Shown piece by piece: positions 1 through 8,065 of a DNA stretch of 37,916 nucleotides (the stretch's first letter is position 1; each line of letters starts with the position of its first letter). The translations under genes and the position numbers were made by a program. Source of the stretch: Pyxidicoccus xibeiensis (GTDB taxonomy: Bacteria > Myxococcota > Myxococcia > Myxococcales > Myxococcaceae); assembly GCF_024198175.1 (NCBI RefSeq), contig NZ_JAJVKV010000032.1, forward strand, positions 1 to 37,916, read 5' to 3'. Below the pieces are notes generated by a model. That model was not told the origin of the DNA, did no database searches, and was given only the letters and a program-made list of their open reading frames with translations.

Positions 1-181
1 GCGCGTCCTGGCCCACCAGGTCCGCCACCACCAGCGGCTCCCCGTCCAGCGCGAAGAAGTCCACCCGGAAGTCGTACAGCCGGCTCAGCCCCTCCGTGCC
101 CGACAGCCCGGAGACCCCCAAGGCCTCCGGGCCGTGGGCTCCTATCTGCAGCGAAAACGCGGGCGCATTCTGTCGGGACAT
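1..181 (-). CDS. VgrG (type VI secretion spike), N-terminal fragment
   Basis: Only the first 60 codons are inside the window; the gene runs off the left edge. The peptide starts MSRQNAPAFSLQIG and continues with SGTEGLSRLYDFRVDF, which matches the N-terminus of the complete VgrG at 5382-7892 almost residue for residue. VgrG trimers form the tip of the type VI secretion tube and carry effectors. The ATG at 179-181 is preceded on the minus strand by GGGGGAG two bases upstream, the same close arrangement seen before the second VgrG. The gene lies 93 bp downstream of the NAD-salvage pair on the same strand. Family assignment is firm; the C-terminal extension and any cargo gene are outside the window. 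Confidence 0.85.
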   Translation of the reverse strand, partial: MSRQNAPAFSLQIGAHGPEALGVSGLSGTEGLSRLYDFRVDFFALDGEPLVVADLVGQDA

Positions 182-274
182 GTCTCCCCCTTGCCGGCAA
201 CGACCGAGACAAGGCGGAAGGCTACTTCACGGAGCCGACGCGAAAGGAGCCTCCCACCCCGCCGGTCCGGCGCC

Positions 275-1246
275 TCAAACGTCGAGCACGTCCGTGGTGC
301 GGACCACGCGCATGCCCGCCGCGCGGAAGTCGCGAATCGCAGCCTCCGCCACGCGGGGGAAGTCGAGCGCGGGCGGCAGCGGGTCCAGCGGCGGCGCCGG
401 CACGGGGCTCATCGCATCCTCGAGGATGAACACCCGTCCCATCTTCGAGCGGTCCGTCCGCTCGATGTGCTGCCGCAGGTCCTGCAGCGTGGACAACACG
501 CAGTGAGACTTCGCCTGTCCAAAGACATACACCCGGTCGAACGACATGAGGTGGTCGAAGAGGCGCGTGTTGAACTCCCCCACCTTCTGTCCCTTCACCT
601 CCGTCACCTCGGGCGACAGCACGGAGTAGTTCTCCGTGAGCGGGTGCTCGCCCTTGAGCTCGAAGTGCGTCGGCGTGTCGCGCACCAGCGCATGGAACAG
701 GCTCGCCTCGTACACCGCCGGCACCAGCGCGTGGCTCAGCCCGCCGAGCAGCGCGTGGAAGGGCCAGATGGTGAGCACGTACCGCCCGCTCGCCTCCAGC
801 CGCTCGCAGTAGGCCAGGCTCTCCTCGGGGAAGCGGGTCGCCTGCCAGCGCCCCGCCCGCACGTCCGCCGCGGTAATCACCGACAGCGGCGGCGGCGGCC
901 GGCCCTCCGCGTCACGCCACCAGGCCGGGTGGAAGATTTGAAACGCCCGATGCGTGTCGAGCGAGAACACCAGCTCCGTCACCCGGTCCAGGTGCGAGTA
1001 GAGCCAGCGCAGCGCGCGCTGCGTGTCCTCCACCGCGCCGGGGACGAAGAGGCTGGCGCCGGGGGTGCAGAAGGCCACCTGCACGTCGATGCCGAAGGCG
1101 GCGATGCGCAGCGTGTCCTCCCGGGCCGGGCGGACGCGGTGCTCGGCGGCGTAGCGGCGGGCCTCGTCGGCCACCTCCGCGCCGCGCTCCAGCTGGAGCT
1201 GGCCGGCGCGCGCGTCCTCGTGGAAGCGGGGCATGGGCAGGGGCAT
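275..1246 (-). CDS. Nicotinamidase-like cysteine hydrolase (isochorismatase fold)
   Basis: 323 aa, clearly longer than the roughly 200-aa classical nicotinamidase PncA. Visible family features are FGIDVQVAF with Asp54, SLDTH with likely metal ligands Asp98 and His100, Lys198 in HFELKGEH, and GQAKSHC with the candidate nucleophile Cys249. Asp, Lys and Cys form the catalytic triad of this fold. It follows the nicotinate phosphoribosyltransferase gene by 51 bp on the same strand, so deamidation of nicotinamide to nicotinate feeding that enzyme is the natural inference. The ATG at 1244-1246 has GAGGA a few bases upstream; a second ATG at 1232-1234 is possible. The extra length sits in an N-terminal arm of about 45 residues and in insertions between Asp98 and Cys249. 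Substrate is inferred from context. Confidence 0.8.
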   Translation of the reverse strand: MPLPMPRFHEDARAGQLQLERGAEVADEARRYAAEHRVRPAREDTLRIAAFGIDVQVAFCTPGASLFVPGAVEDTQRALRWLYSHLDRVTELVFSLDTHRAFQIFHPAWWRDAEGRPPPPLSVITAADVRAGRWQATRFPEESLAYCERLEASGRYVLTIWPFHALLGGLSHALVPAVYEASLFHALVRDTPTHFELKGEHPLTENYSVLSPEVTEVKGQKVGEFNTRLFDHLMSFDRVYVFGQAKSHCVLSTLQDLRQHIERTDRSKMGRVFILEDAMSPVPAPPLDPLPPALDFPRVAEAAIRDFRAAGMRVVRTTDVLDV

Positions 1247-1297
1247 GGGGTCCTCGCGAAGGGGGTCCTGGCGGAAGGAAGATGGGGACGGAGCGCG

Positions 1298-2740
1298 TCA
1301 GCGGCCCTGGGGGAAGTGGCGGCGCGTGAGCTCCTCCACGAGCGCCTTCGTCGCTGGCGTGTAGCCGATGCGTGCCTCGGCCGCGGCCTCTTGCGAGCCC
1401 ACGAGCGACGGCGCCTCGGCCGGGCTGTCCATGAGCGGGAAGTAGCCCTCGGGCACCGGCTCGCCCTCCTGGCCGACGAGCCCGATGGGCCCCGAGCCAT
1501 GCCGGCGCCGGAACAGGACGGGCGTGCCGGGGATGCTCTGCTTGCCCTCGGCCAGCTCGTTGCCGAACTTCATCACCGGACGCGAGCCCGTGCGCGACAG
1601 CTTGTAGATGGCCGCCACCCTGTCTCGCGTGAGCGGGCAGTCCATGGTGCGGGCGACGATGTGGCCACCGTAGCCGTAGAACTGCGCGGTCGGCTCCCAC
1701 GCCACCTGCCGGCGGAGCTCCTCGAACTCGCGGGTCGCCTGCGCGTCCAGGCCGTCCTCGAGGATGTGCACGGGGCGGATGCCCAGGTCCCTCGCGCGCG
1801 TCACCGCGTACAGGTACTGGAGCTTCTTGTTGCCCGAGTCGAAGCGGATGGAGTCGTGCGAGCTCGGGTCCTCGCGGATGAGCTGGAAGGCGGCGGGGAT
1901 GCCGGAGGTCAGCGTGTCGAAGGTGTCCAGCAGGTAGCTGGAGCGGCTGGGCCGCCGCTCGCGCATCGCGCGGAAGGCCGCGTCGTCCGAGCCGTAGCGC
2001 TGCACGTGCTCGTGGCCCATGGTGCCCACGGGAATCATCCCCAGCTTGCGCGCGCCCTCCACGTTGCTGGTGCGCTGGACGCCGGCCTCCTTGCAGGCAC
2101 GCAGCGCCAGCTCGTGCTGCTCCTGGCACGTCGCCGCGCGCAGGCCCACCTCGAAGATGCGGGCGGGGTCCTCGACGATGTCCACCAGCTCCTTCACCGT
2201 GGCGCGCACGCGCTTGAGGTATCCCTCCGAGTCGACGGTGATGGGCACGCCCCTCACGCCGACGGCGTCAAGCGTCTCCAGGGCAATGGCCTTCTGCTCC
2301 TCGCAGGTGACGGTGGCCAGGGAGCGGGCCACCGCGTCGCGGTCGGCCAGGGCCTGGGTGGCCACCTGGACGCGGAAGTTGAGCTGGAGCAGCAGCGGCT
2401 CCACCCAGGACACGAGCGCGGAGGGGCCGGTGACGGTGAGGATGGGCTCGCGGGGGTAGAAGAGCGCGCCGCGAGGAATCGCGCGGACGGTGAGCTTGTC
2501 CTTGCGGAGGATGGCGGCCTTGAAGCCCACGCCCATCTCGTAGTCGTAGCGGCCGAGGAACTCGTAGTCCTCGGGCCGGGGCTCGGGGAGCAGCGCCTTG
2601 ACGTAGGCGGCCAGGTCGAGCGGCATGACCTGGAGGCCGCCCTTGCGGTGCGAGTAGTAGAAGGTCTCCTGGCGCAGGGGCCAGCCCGCCTCCGCCATGC
2701 TGAACTTGTAGCCATCCGTCGCGAGCAGCGAGGTCGACAT
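1298..2740 (-). CDS. pncB: Nicotinate phosphoribosyltransferase
   Basis: 480 aa starting MSTSLLATDGYKFSMAEAG, the usual opening of the family (L-x-TDxYKxSM). It would join nicotinate and PRPP to make nicotinate mononucleotide in the Preiss-Handler NAD salvage route. Further family blocks are the EVGLRAA segment, TSNVEGARKLGMIPVGTMGH in the middle, YLLDTFDT, and SIRFDSGNKK where the phosphate-binding loop lies. The open frame continues far upstream of this start, but that part is antisense to the TonB-like gene. AAGGAG lies 10 bases before the ATG at 2738-2740. First gene of a likely two-gene operon with the nicotinamidase-like gene at 275-1246. It is divergent from the TonB-like gene, with a 113-bp shared upstream region. 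Confidence 0.92.
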   Translation of the reverse strand: MSTSLLATDGYKFSMAEAGWPLRQETFYYSHRKGGLQVMPLDLAAYVKALLPEPRPEDYEFLGRYDYEMGVGFKAAILRKDKLTVRAIPRGALFYPREPILTVTGPSALVSWVEPLLLQLNFRVQVATQALADRDAVARSLATVTCEEQKAIALETLDAVGVRGVPITVDSEGYLKRVRATVKELVDIVEDPARIFEVGLRAATCQEQHELALRACKEAGVQRTSNVEGARKLGMIPVGTMGHEHVQRYGSDDAAFRAMRERRPSRSSYLLDTFDTLTSGIPAAFQLIREDPSSHDSIRFDSGNKKLQYLYAVTRARDLGIRPVHILEDGLDAQATREFEELRRQVAWEPTAQFYGYGGHIVARTMDCPLTRDRVAAIYKLSRTGSRPVMKFGNELAEGKQSIPGTPVLFRRRHGSGPIGLVGQEGEPVPEGYFPLMDSPAEAPSLVGSQEAAAEARIGYTPATKALVEELTRRHFPQGR

Positions 2741-2853
2741 CCTGGGTGTACTCCTTCGTGTAGGAGAGCCTAAGCGCGGGAGCGTGTTCTTTCCTACCCT
2801 TGCCCTGCGCTTTCGCGGGCGCCGTGAGGGAGCAAGGTTAAAACCAGGGGCCC

Positions 2854-4305
2854 ATGTCGCCGGCTCCCTCTCGACGACTCGTCCTCGCGCTCGCCGCCAG
2901 CCTCGGTGCTCATGGACTCCTCCTCTGGTTCTTGGTGGAGGGAGCCACACCGGCGGTGCGTCGTCCCCCACCACCGCCGTTGTCCAGTGTGGAATGGGTC
3001 GAGGTCGAGGTGGCGAAGCCGCACGAGGCGCCGAAGCCTCCGGCGCCGTCCTCCCCCGCCCCACCCCGTGCCGTGAAGGAGCGGCCCAGGGAGCAACCTC
3101 CCGCTGTCGCGCAGGCCCGACCGGAACCGCCGACACCTCCTGTCGCCGAGTCCCCTGCCAGCATGGACGGGCCGCCCGCCGCCGCGCCCCGGGCGGACCT
3201 GTCGCCCCCGCCAGCGGACCCACCGCGGGTCCGCGACGTGCCGCGCGCCGATGCGCCTCGTGCAGACGTGCCCCCTCCAGCGGACCGTTCGCTCGCCCGC
3301 GACGTGCCGCGTGCCGATGTGCCTCGCGCAGCCCCGCCACTTCCACCGGACCGTCCGCTCGCCCGTGACACGCCGCGCGCCGATGCGTCCCGCGCAGACC
3401 TGTCACTCCCTCCAGCGGACCGACCGCTCGCCCCCGACGCGCCGCGCGCGGAGGCACCCCGAGCGGACCTCTTCCCTCCACGGGACATTCCCACCGCGGA
3501 GCCCGCCCCCGCTCCCGGCTCACGGCTGCTGCTGGCGGCGCGCGCGGTGACGGCGCCAGTGGCCCAGGGTGACGCGGTCGCCGTCCTGGACGCGGGAGTC
3601 CCGGACCCACAACCGCCCTCTGCGCAGGCGCTGGTGCAGGACCTCGTCTCGGAGAGCGTGGGCCGGGGCAAGGTGGACCGGGGGCTGGTGCATCCGTACT
3701 TCGGCCAGCTCGGCAAGGCGCTGGTGAAGGCGTGGGACGCGGACCGCTCGGTGCAGGAGCATGGCCTGCAGGGCTACTTCGACATGGGCATGGAGCGGAG
3801 CCGTGCGTACTCACGCATCTGGCTGGAGCGCGCGGAGAACTACGGCGCCTCGGGTGCGTTCGCGAAGAAGGACACCCCGGAGGAGAACCGGCGCAGGCCC
3901 GCCAGCGTCGTGGGAGACACCGCGCTCCAGGCGCGCCGCGAGATGCGCAAGCAGATGCGCGAGGAGTTCCGCGCCACCCGCCGTGCCGTCATCCGCGTGG
4001 TGCAGGACGGCCAGGGCCGCCTGGTGGACGTGCAGCTCGTGGAGCCCAGTCACCAGCCGGAGGTGGACAAGGAGGCCATCAAGGACGTGCGGGCCGCCGC
4101 CGAGCAGCTGCCCCCTCCACCTCCCGAGGCCGTGGGCAACCGGGAGCACATCGTCAGCCTGTGGCAGTTCGAGCTGATCATCTCCATCAGCCCGCCCATT
4201 CCCTCGTTCACCTTCGAGTTCGACGAGGCGCTCGGCTTCATCGACACCCGCATGCCGCTGGACCGCCGCATCTACAAGCGCGTGCGGCTGCTGGAGGTCC
4301 GCTAG
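2854..4305 (+). CDS. TonB-like energy transducer, proline-rich
   Basis: 483 aa. One N-terminal membrane helix (about residues 9-28) contains SLGAH, so Ser16 and His20 reproduce the SxxxH motif that couples TonB to ExbB-ExbD. A long Pro/Ala/Arg/Asp-rich periplasmic spacer (about 35-240) includes roughly four tandem copies of a 22-23 residue unit of the form DVPRADxPRAD..PPxDRPLAR. A TonB-type C-terminal domain follows (about 365-440: RAVIRVVQDGQGRLVDVQLVEPS, then EHIVSLWQFEL) with an extra tail of about 40 residues after it. Start is the ATG after CAGGGG. No exbB, exbD or receptor gene is adjacent. The stop TAG overlaps the stop of the opposing gene in the tetramer CTAG. TonB function is inferred from the helix motif and C-terminal fold; the partner receptor is unknown. 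Confidence 0.8.
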   Translation: MSPAPSRRLVLALAASLGAHGLLLWFLVEGATPAVRRPPPPPLSSVEWVEVEVAKPHEAPKPPAPSSPAPPRAVKERPREQPPAVAQARPEPPTPPVAESPASMDGPPAAAPRADLSPPPADPPRVRDVPRADAPRADVPPPADRSLARDVPRADVPRAAPPLPPDRPLARDTPRADASRADLSLPPADRPLAPDAPRAEAPRADLFPPRDIPTAEPAPAPGSRLLLAARAVTAPVAQGDAVAVLDAGVPDPQPPSAQALVQDLVSESVGRGKVDRGLVHPYFGQLGKALVKAWDADRSVQEHGLQGYFDMGMERSRAYSRIWLERAENYGASGAFAKKDTPEENRRRPASVVGDTALQARREMRKQMREEFRATRRAVIRVVQDGQGRLVDVQLVEPSHQPEVDKEAIKDVRAAAEQLPPPPPEAVGNREHIVSLWQFELIISISPPIPSFTFEFDEALGFIDTRMPLDRRIYKRVRLLEVR

Positions 4306-5366
4306 GGCCGCTGCACCTGGACGCGGACCGTGCCGCGAATCGTCTCGTAGCCGCCGAAGGCGTTCGCGTTGTCCTTGGCAATCTTCAGGTAGTACCAGCC
4401 GCCCTTGAGCCCGGACCACGTATACGACTGCGTCTTGCCCACGGCGAATGTCGCGGTGCCGATGTCGTCGTCGATGCCGTCGTTGCGGCACAGGGTGATG
4501 TAGAGCTTGTTCGTCGCCTCGTAGAAGCTGTGGGTGAGGTACCGCGAGTCCGACACCGTCACCATCACCTTGCCGTTGTTGGCCACGCCGACCTCGGTCG
4601 TCCCGGCCAGCGAGGAGTGCAGCTCGAAGGGCTTCTCGAAGCTGTCCAGCGGCTTGAGCGCGATGAAGCGCGGGACACGGCCCTCGCCGTACTGGCGCCA
4701 GAGTTCCGTCGTGTCGTAGCCGCCGAACAGCCGGCTGCCGCCCTTGCTTGCGTCGGAGGCATGGATGCCGGCATCCCCGTCCGCCGCCCCGTCGTTCACC
4801 TCGCGGTAGGACGTCCGGCCCGTCCACGCCTTCACCGGCAAGTCCAGGTGCGTGGCCAGGTCCTGCGCCAGCACTCCATCATCCGAGTACGAGGCGGTGT
4901 TGCAGGAGTGGAACTCCACCTGGCAGTCCGCGGTGAAGGCCTTCTTGTTCAGCCCGGGGACCTCGGAGGGCTTCAGCCCATAGTTGGCCTTGCCCTCCCA
5001 GCCATAGCGCAGCGTCAGCTCCCCGGGCAGGCCGTGGCTGTAGACGCGCAGGGCCTTCACGCTGTTCTCCGGCAGCTTGCCGAGCGCCTTGGCCAGCGTG
5101 TCCGTCTCGGTAATCCACTGGACCTTCGCGGGCGCGAGCTTCGCCTCCACGTCGGTCAGCTTGACCTCGCCCGCCTCGTAGCCCGTCTTCTCCACGAGGC
5201 ACAGGGTGCAGTCGTCCATGCCGCGGTACATCGCCGCCTCGACGAACTGGAAGGGGTGCTTCGCCTTGATTTCCCCCGGAGCGGGCGCACCGATGACGTA
5301 GACGGTCATCTGCGCCACGCTGAGCTGGAGGGGCCGGCCGGCGGTGATTCTCAGCTGCGGTGCCAT
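4302..5366 (-). CDS. Putative VgrG-linked effector with caspase-like (DUF4347-like) core
   Basis: 354 aa, starting 15 bp after the VgrG stop on the same strand. Residues about 100-190 carry the two hallmarks of clan CD (caspase-like) folds: a hydrophobic strand leading to a His-Gly (ALRVYSHGLPG, His111) and a second strand leading to a Cys (VEFHSCNTA, Cys155). A following KAWTGRTSY segment resembles the end of DUF4347 domains. Residues about 240-354 look like a separate beta-sandwich with no recognised name. No signal peptide or membrane helix is present, as expected for a secretion cargo. The adjacent VgrG ends in a transthyretin-like tail, a known cargo-docking module. Peptidase activity and effector role are inferences. 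No candidate immunity gene follows, because the next gene is convergent and TonB-like. The gene could instead be an adaptor or spike accessory. Confidence 0.6.
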   Translation of the reverse strand: MAPQLRITAGRPLQLSVAQMTVYVIGAPAPGEIKAKHPFQFVEAAMYRGMDDCTLCLVEKTGYEAGEVKLTDVEAKLAPAKVQWITETDTLAKALGKLPENSVKALRVYSHGLPGELTLRYGWEGKANYGLKPSEVPGLNKKAFTADCQVEFHSCNTASYSDDGVLAQDLATHLDLPVKAWTGRTSYREVNDGAADGDAGIHASDASKGGSRLFGGYDTTELWRQYGEGRVPRFIALKPLDSFEKPFELHSSLAGTTEVGVANNGKVMVTVSDSRYLTHSFYEATNKLYITLCRNDGIDDDIGTATFAVGKTQSYTWSGLKGGWYYLKIAKDNANAFGGYETIRGTVRVQVQRP

Positions 5367-5381
5367 GGTCGCGTGTGCCTC

Positions 5382-7892
5382 TCAGCCCTCGGTGAGGAAG
5401 CCTTCCAGGCCAGGGAAGGAGATGTCGTAGGAGCCGGGGAGCATCTCCTCCACCTTGGCGCAGCCGTTGCCGTCGAGCGTCCCCTTCTTCACGGTGCCGT
5501 CCTTGAGGGTGATTTCGAAGGCCTGGTTCGCCAGCGGCTGGCCCCCCGGCGTCTTCACGGCGATCTCCACGGAGGCCATCGCCTTCTTCGGCTGCGGCAG
5601 GGCGTCAATCTTCACCTTGTCCACGGAGCCGCTGGACACCGAGCCCGCCGCCAGCAGCTGGACCTTCGCGCCCTTCGCCTTCAGGTCCGTGCCCTCCAGG
5701 GTGATGGTCTTCCCGAAGAACTGCACCTTCCCGGACTTCTCCACCCGCAGGTAGACCTTGCCGCCCACGATGATGGAGAGCGTGTCCGCCTTCACGTCGA
5801 ACGTCTTGGCGAGCCACGCCAGCCCGTCCTTGATTTCCAGGTGCGAGTCCCGGCCCACCTGCTCCGTGAGGTCCTTGCCCACGGTGAGCGTCATGCCCTT
5901 GGCGACCTCCGTCTGCGAGTCGCCACCGGCCTTCAGCAGGGTGTCCTTGCTGACGGTGAGCTGCTTCGAGCCGAGCACGAACTCGGTGTGCAGGCCGCCC
6001 ACCTCGGTGCTGCGCAGCCCGCCGGTGGCCTCGTTGTAGGCCAGGCCCACGGTCACCGCGTAGGCCGCGCCGATGGTGGTGGCCTTCGCGGCCCCCACGC
6101 TCTCCAGGGCCCCCTGGGCCACGAAGTGCTTTTGCCCCCTGGCCACCGTCATCGTCTGGTTGCCCTCCACCGCCTCGTCATGGCTGGCGGCGGTGCGCGT
6201 GCTCCGGTTGCCCTGGACGGTGAGCGTCTGGTTCCCCTCGATGGCGGCCACGTCGTCGCGCTGGACGTCCAGCTTCTGGTTGCCCTCCACCGTGCGCTTG
6301 CGGTCCTTCTTCACCAGCAGGTCCTCGAAGCCGAACACCTGCTGGTCCTTGTCGTTCTCCGTGACGAGGTCCTCGTCCTTCTGCGCGTGCGTGAAGACCT
6401 CCTCCTCGCCCGCGGCATCCTCGATGCGCACCTCATTGAAGCCGCCGCTGCCGGGACTGGACGCGCTCTTGTTGGTGGACTTCGTCTTCTCGTCCGGGAG
6501 CGCATACGGCGTGGCGTTGGTGCCGTTGTACACGGCGCCGGCGATGAGGGGCCGGTCCGGGTCGCCCTCGAGGAAGCGCACCAGCACCTCCTGGCCGATG
6601 CGCGGCAGCCACACGTGGCCCCAGCCCACGCCGCCCCACGGCTGCCCCACGCGCACCCAGCACGACGACTTGTCGTCCTGCTTGCCTTCCCGGTCCCAGT
6701 GGAACTGCACCTTCACGCGGCCGTGCGCGTCGGTGTGGAGCTCCTCGCCGTCGGGGCCCACCACCGTGGCCGTCTGCAGGCCGGGAATCACCGGCACCGG
6801 CGTGAGCTGGCGCGGGCGGAAGGGCGTGCCCTGCGGCAGCAGCTGGAAGTGGTTGCGGTACAGGCCCAGCAGCGACTCGCTCCCGGTGTTCGTCTCCGGG
6901 TGCGTGCCCGAGTGCGTCACCTCCGTGAGCAGGTACTCTCCGGCGAAGGTGCCGTCCTCGGGCGTGTCCACCTCCAGCACGTGGCCGGGCACGAGGCGCG
7001 GGGAGATGCTCTGCCCCACCAGCGTGCGGCCGCCCATGCCCGCTGCCTCCATGCGCACCCGGGCGGTGTTCTTGCCCGCCCCCGGGCTCGCGTGGCCGGC
7101 GGGGTAGTCGTAGAGCTCCAGCGCGGCGAGGCCCTTCGGGTCGGTCTTCTTGCCGGACACGTCCAGCACCGGCTTCTCGAAGTCGAAGTCCTTCACGTGC
7201 ACCGCGCCCGGGCGCAGCCGGTGCACCAGCTCCAGGCGGGAGAGGAACTCGCCGCTGTAGGCGCGGCCGTCGTCCGGGCGCACGGGCAGCACGGCGCCCC
7301 CGGGCAGCGGCGGGTATGCCGACGGGGCGTCCACCACCACCAGCGTGTGGGCCTCGTCGGTGTGCTCGAAGTAGTAGGACAGCCCCTCCCACTCCATGAG
7401 GCGGCTGAGGAAGGTGAAGTCCGACTCGCGGTACTGCACGCAGTACTCGCGCGGGGCACAGCTGCCGCTCAGCGCCAGGCGGAACTCCACGCCCGCCGCC
7501 TCCAGCACCTGCTTGAGGATGTCGGGCACGGACTTGTTCTGGAAGATGCGGCAGCCGTTGGCCTGCGTCAGCCGCCACAGCGTCGGCGCCACGTAGGCCC
7601 GGTAGCGCCTGCGCCCGCCGCGCTCCCCCAGCGCCTCCAGCGCGCGGACGTACCCGTGCACGTACCGGGGCTCGGCGTCCCGCACCTCCACCGTGAGCAG
7701 CGCGTCCCGGCCCACCATGTCCGCGGCCTGGAGCGGCTCGCCGTCCCTGGGGTGGAAGTCCACCCGGAAGTCGAACAGGCGGCTCAGCCCCTCCGTGCCC
7801 GAGAAGGCGCCGACGTGCAGCGCCTCCGCACCGTACGAGCCGACGTGCAGCGTGAAGGCCGTTGGTCTTCCTGAACCCGCCATGGTCATCAT
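5382..7892 (-). CDS. vgrG: VgrG, type VI secretion spike with C-terminal transthyretin-like extension
   Basis: 836 aa from the ATG at 7890-7892. N-terminal gp27-like part: SGTEGLSRLFDFRVDF, and the segment around LEWEGLSYYFEH. Central gp5 OB-fold: DAHGRVKVQFHWDREG, then SSCWVRVGQPWGG and GWGHVWLPRIGQEV, the usual VgrG signature. The DUF2345-like beta-helix has repeated VEGNQxLxV units (about 595-690). The last 65 or so residues (SVEIAVKTPGGQPLANQ to PGLEGFLTEG) form a transthyretin-like tail, a type of extension known to bind effectors in other VgrGs. Three in-frame ATGs cluster at 7892, 7889 and 7883. The first is chosen because GGGGAG stands the same two bases upstream as in the VgrG at 1-181. 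The following gene at 4302-5366 is the probable cargo. No other type VI structural genes are present. Confidence 0.92.
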   Translation of the reverse strand: MMTMAGSGRPTAFTLHVGSYGAEALHVGAFSGTEGLSRLFDFRVDFHPRDGEPLQAADMVGRDALLTVEVRDAEPRYVHGYVRALEALGERGGRRRYRAYVAPTLWRLTQANGCRIFQNKSVPDILKQVLEAAGVEFRLALSGSCAPREYCVQYRESDFTFLSRLMEWEGLSYYFEHTDEAHTLVVVDAPSAYPPLPGGAVLPVRPDDGRAYSGEFLSRLELVHRLRPGAVHVKDFDFEKPVLDVSGKKTDPKGLAALELYDYPAGHASPGAGKNTARVRMEAAGMGGRTLVGQSISPRLVPGHVLEVDTPEDGTFAGEYLLTEVTHSGTHPETNTGSESLLGLYRNHFQLLPQGTPFRPRQLTPVPVIPGLQTATVVGPDGEELHTDAHGRVKVQFHWDREGKQDDKSSCWVRVGQPWGGVGWGHVWLPRIGQEVLVRFLEGDPDRPLIAGAVYNGTNATPYALPDEKTKSTNKSASSPGSGGFNEVRIEDAAGEEEVFTHAQKDEDLVTENDKDQQVFGFEDLLVKKDRKRTVEGNQKLDVQRDDVAAIEGNQTLTVQGNRSTRTAASHDEAVEGNQTMTVARGQKHFVAQGALESVGAAKATTIGAAYAVTVGLAYNEATGGLRSTEVGGLHTEFVLGSKQLTVSKDTLLKAGGDSQTEVAKGMTLTVGKDLTEQVGRDSHLEIKDGLAWLAKTFDVKADTLSIIVGGKVYLRVEKSGKVQFFGKTITLEGTDLKAKGAKVQLLAAGSVSSGSVDKVKIDALPQPKKAMASVEIAVKTPGGQPLANQAFEITLKDGTVKKGTLDGNGCAKVEEMLPGSYDISFPGLEGFLTEG

Positions 7893-8065
7893 GTCTCCCC
7901 AGCAGCCACGGACACGGACGTTCCTGTGGCGGGCTGGCGCGCGCTCCGGGTGTCCCTCCCTCGAAGCGGCAGGCATGTTTTACCATGCGGCACGGACACT
8001 CACGACCGCGCCTGCCCGCCTGCCTCATCCACATGGGGCCCGCGTGGTATCGTCACCCGAGCCAC

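Noticed and set aside
182..274. Possible terminator (GGCGCCGGACCGGCG region) between the nicotinamidase-like gene and the left vgrG
   Set aside because: The stem is only 4-6 bp with a very tight loop and no T-tract; not convincing.
134..2773. Long open frame on the plus strand (879 codons) opposite pncB and the nicotinamidase-like gene
   Set aside because: Very Arg/His/Ala-rich, no family resemblance, and fully antisense to two well-recognised genes. A typical shadow frame of high-GC coding DNA.
2741..3814. N-terminal extension of the pncB frame
   Set aside because: The family opening starts at 2740 with a good ribosome site; the extension is low-complexity antisense of the TonB-like spacer.
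3732..7874. 1380-codon open frame on the plus strand opposite the effector and VgrG genes
   Set aside because: Composition is Arg/His/Leu/Val-rich with no domains; it arises from the GC-rich third positions of the minus-strand genes.
7893..8065. Upstream extension of the methyltransferase frame and of the VgrG frame
   Set aside because: Both frames run through the divergent spacer without conserved sequence; the chosen starts have family support or ribosome sites.
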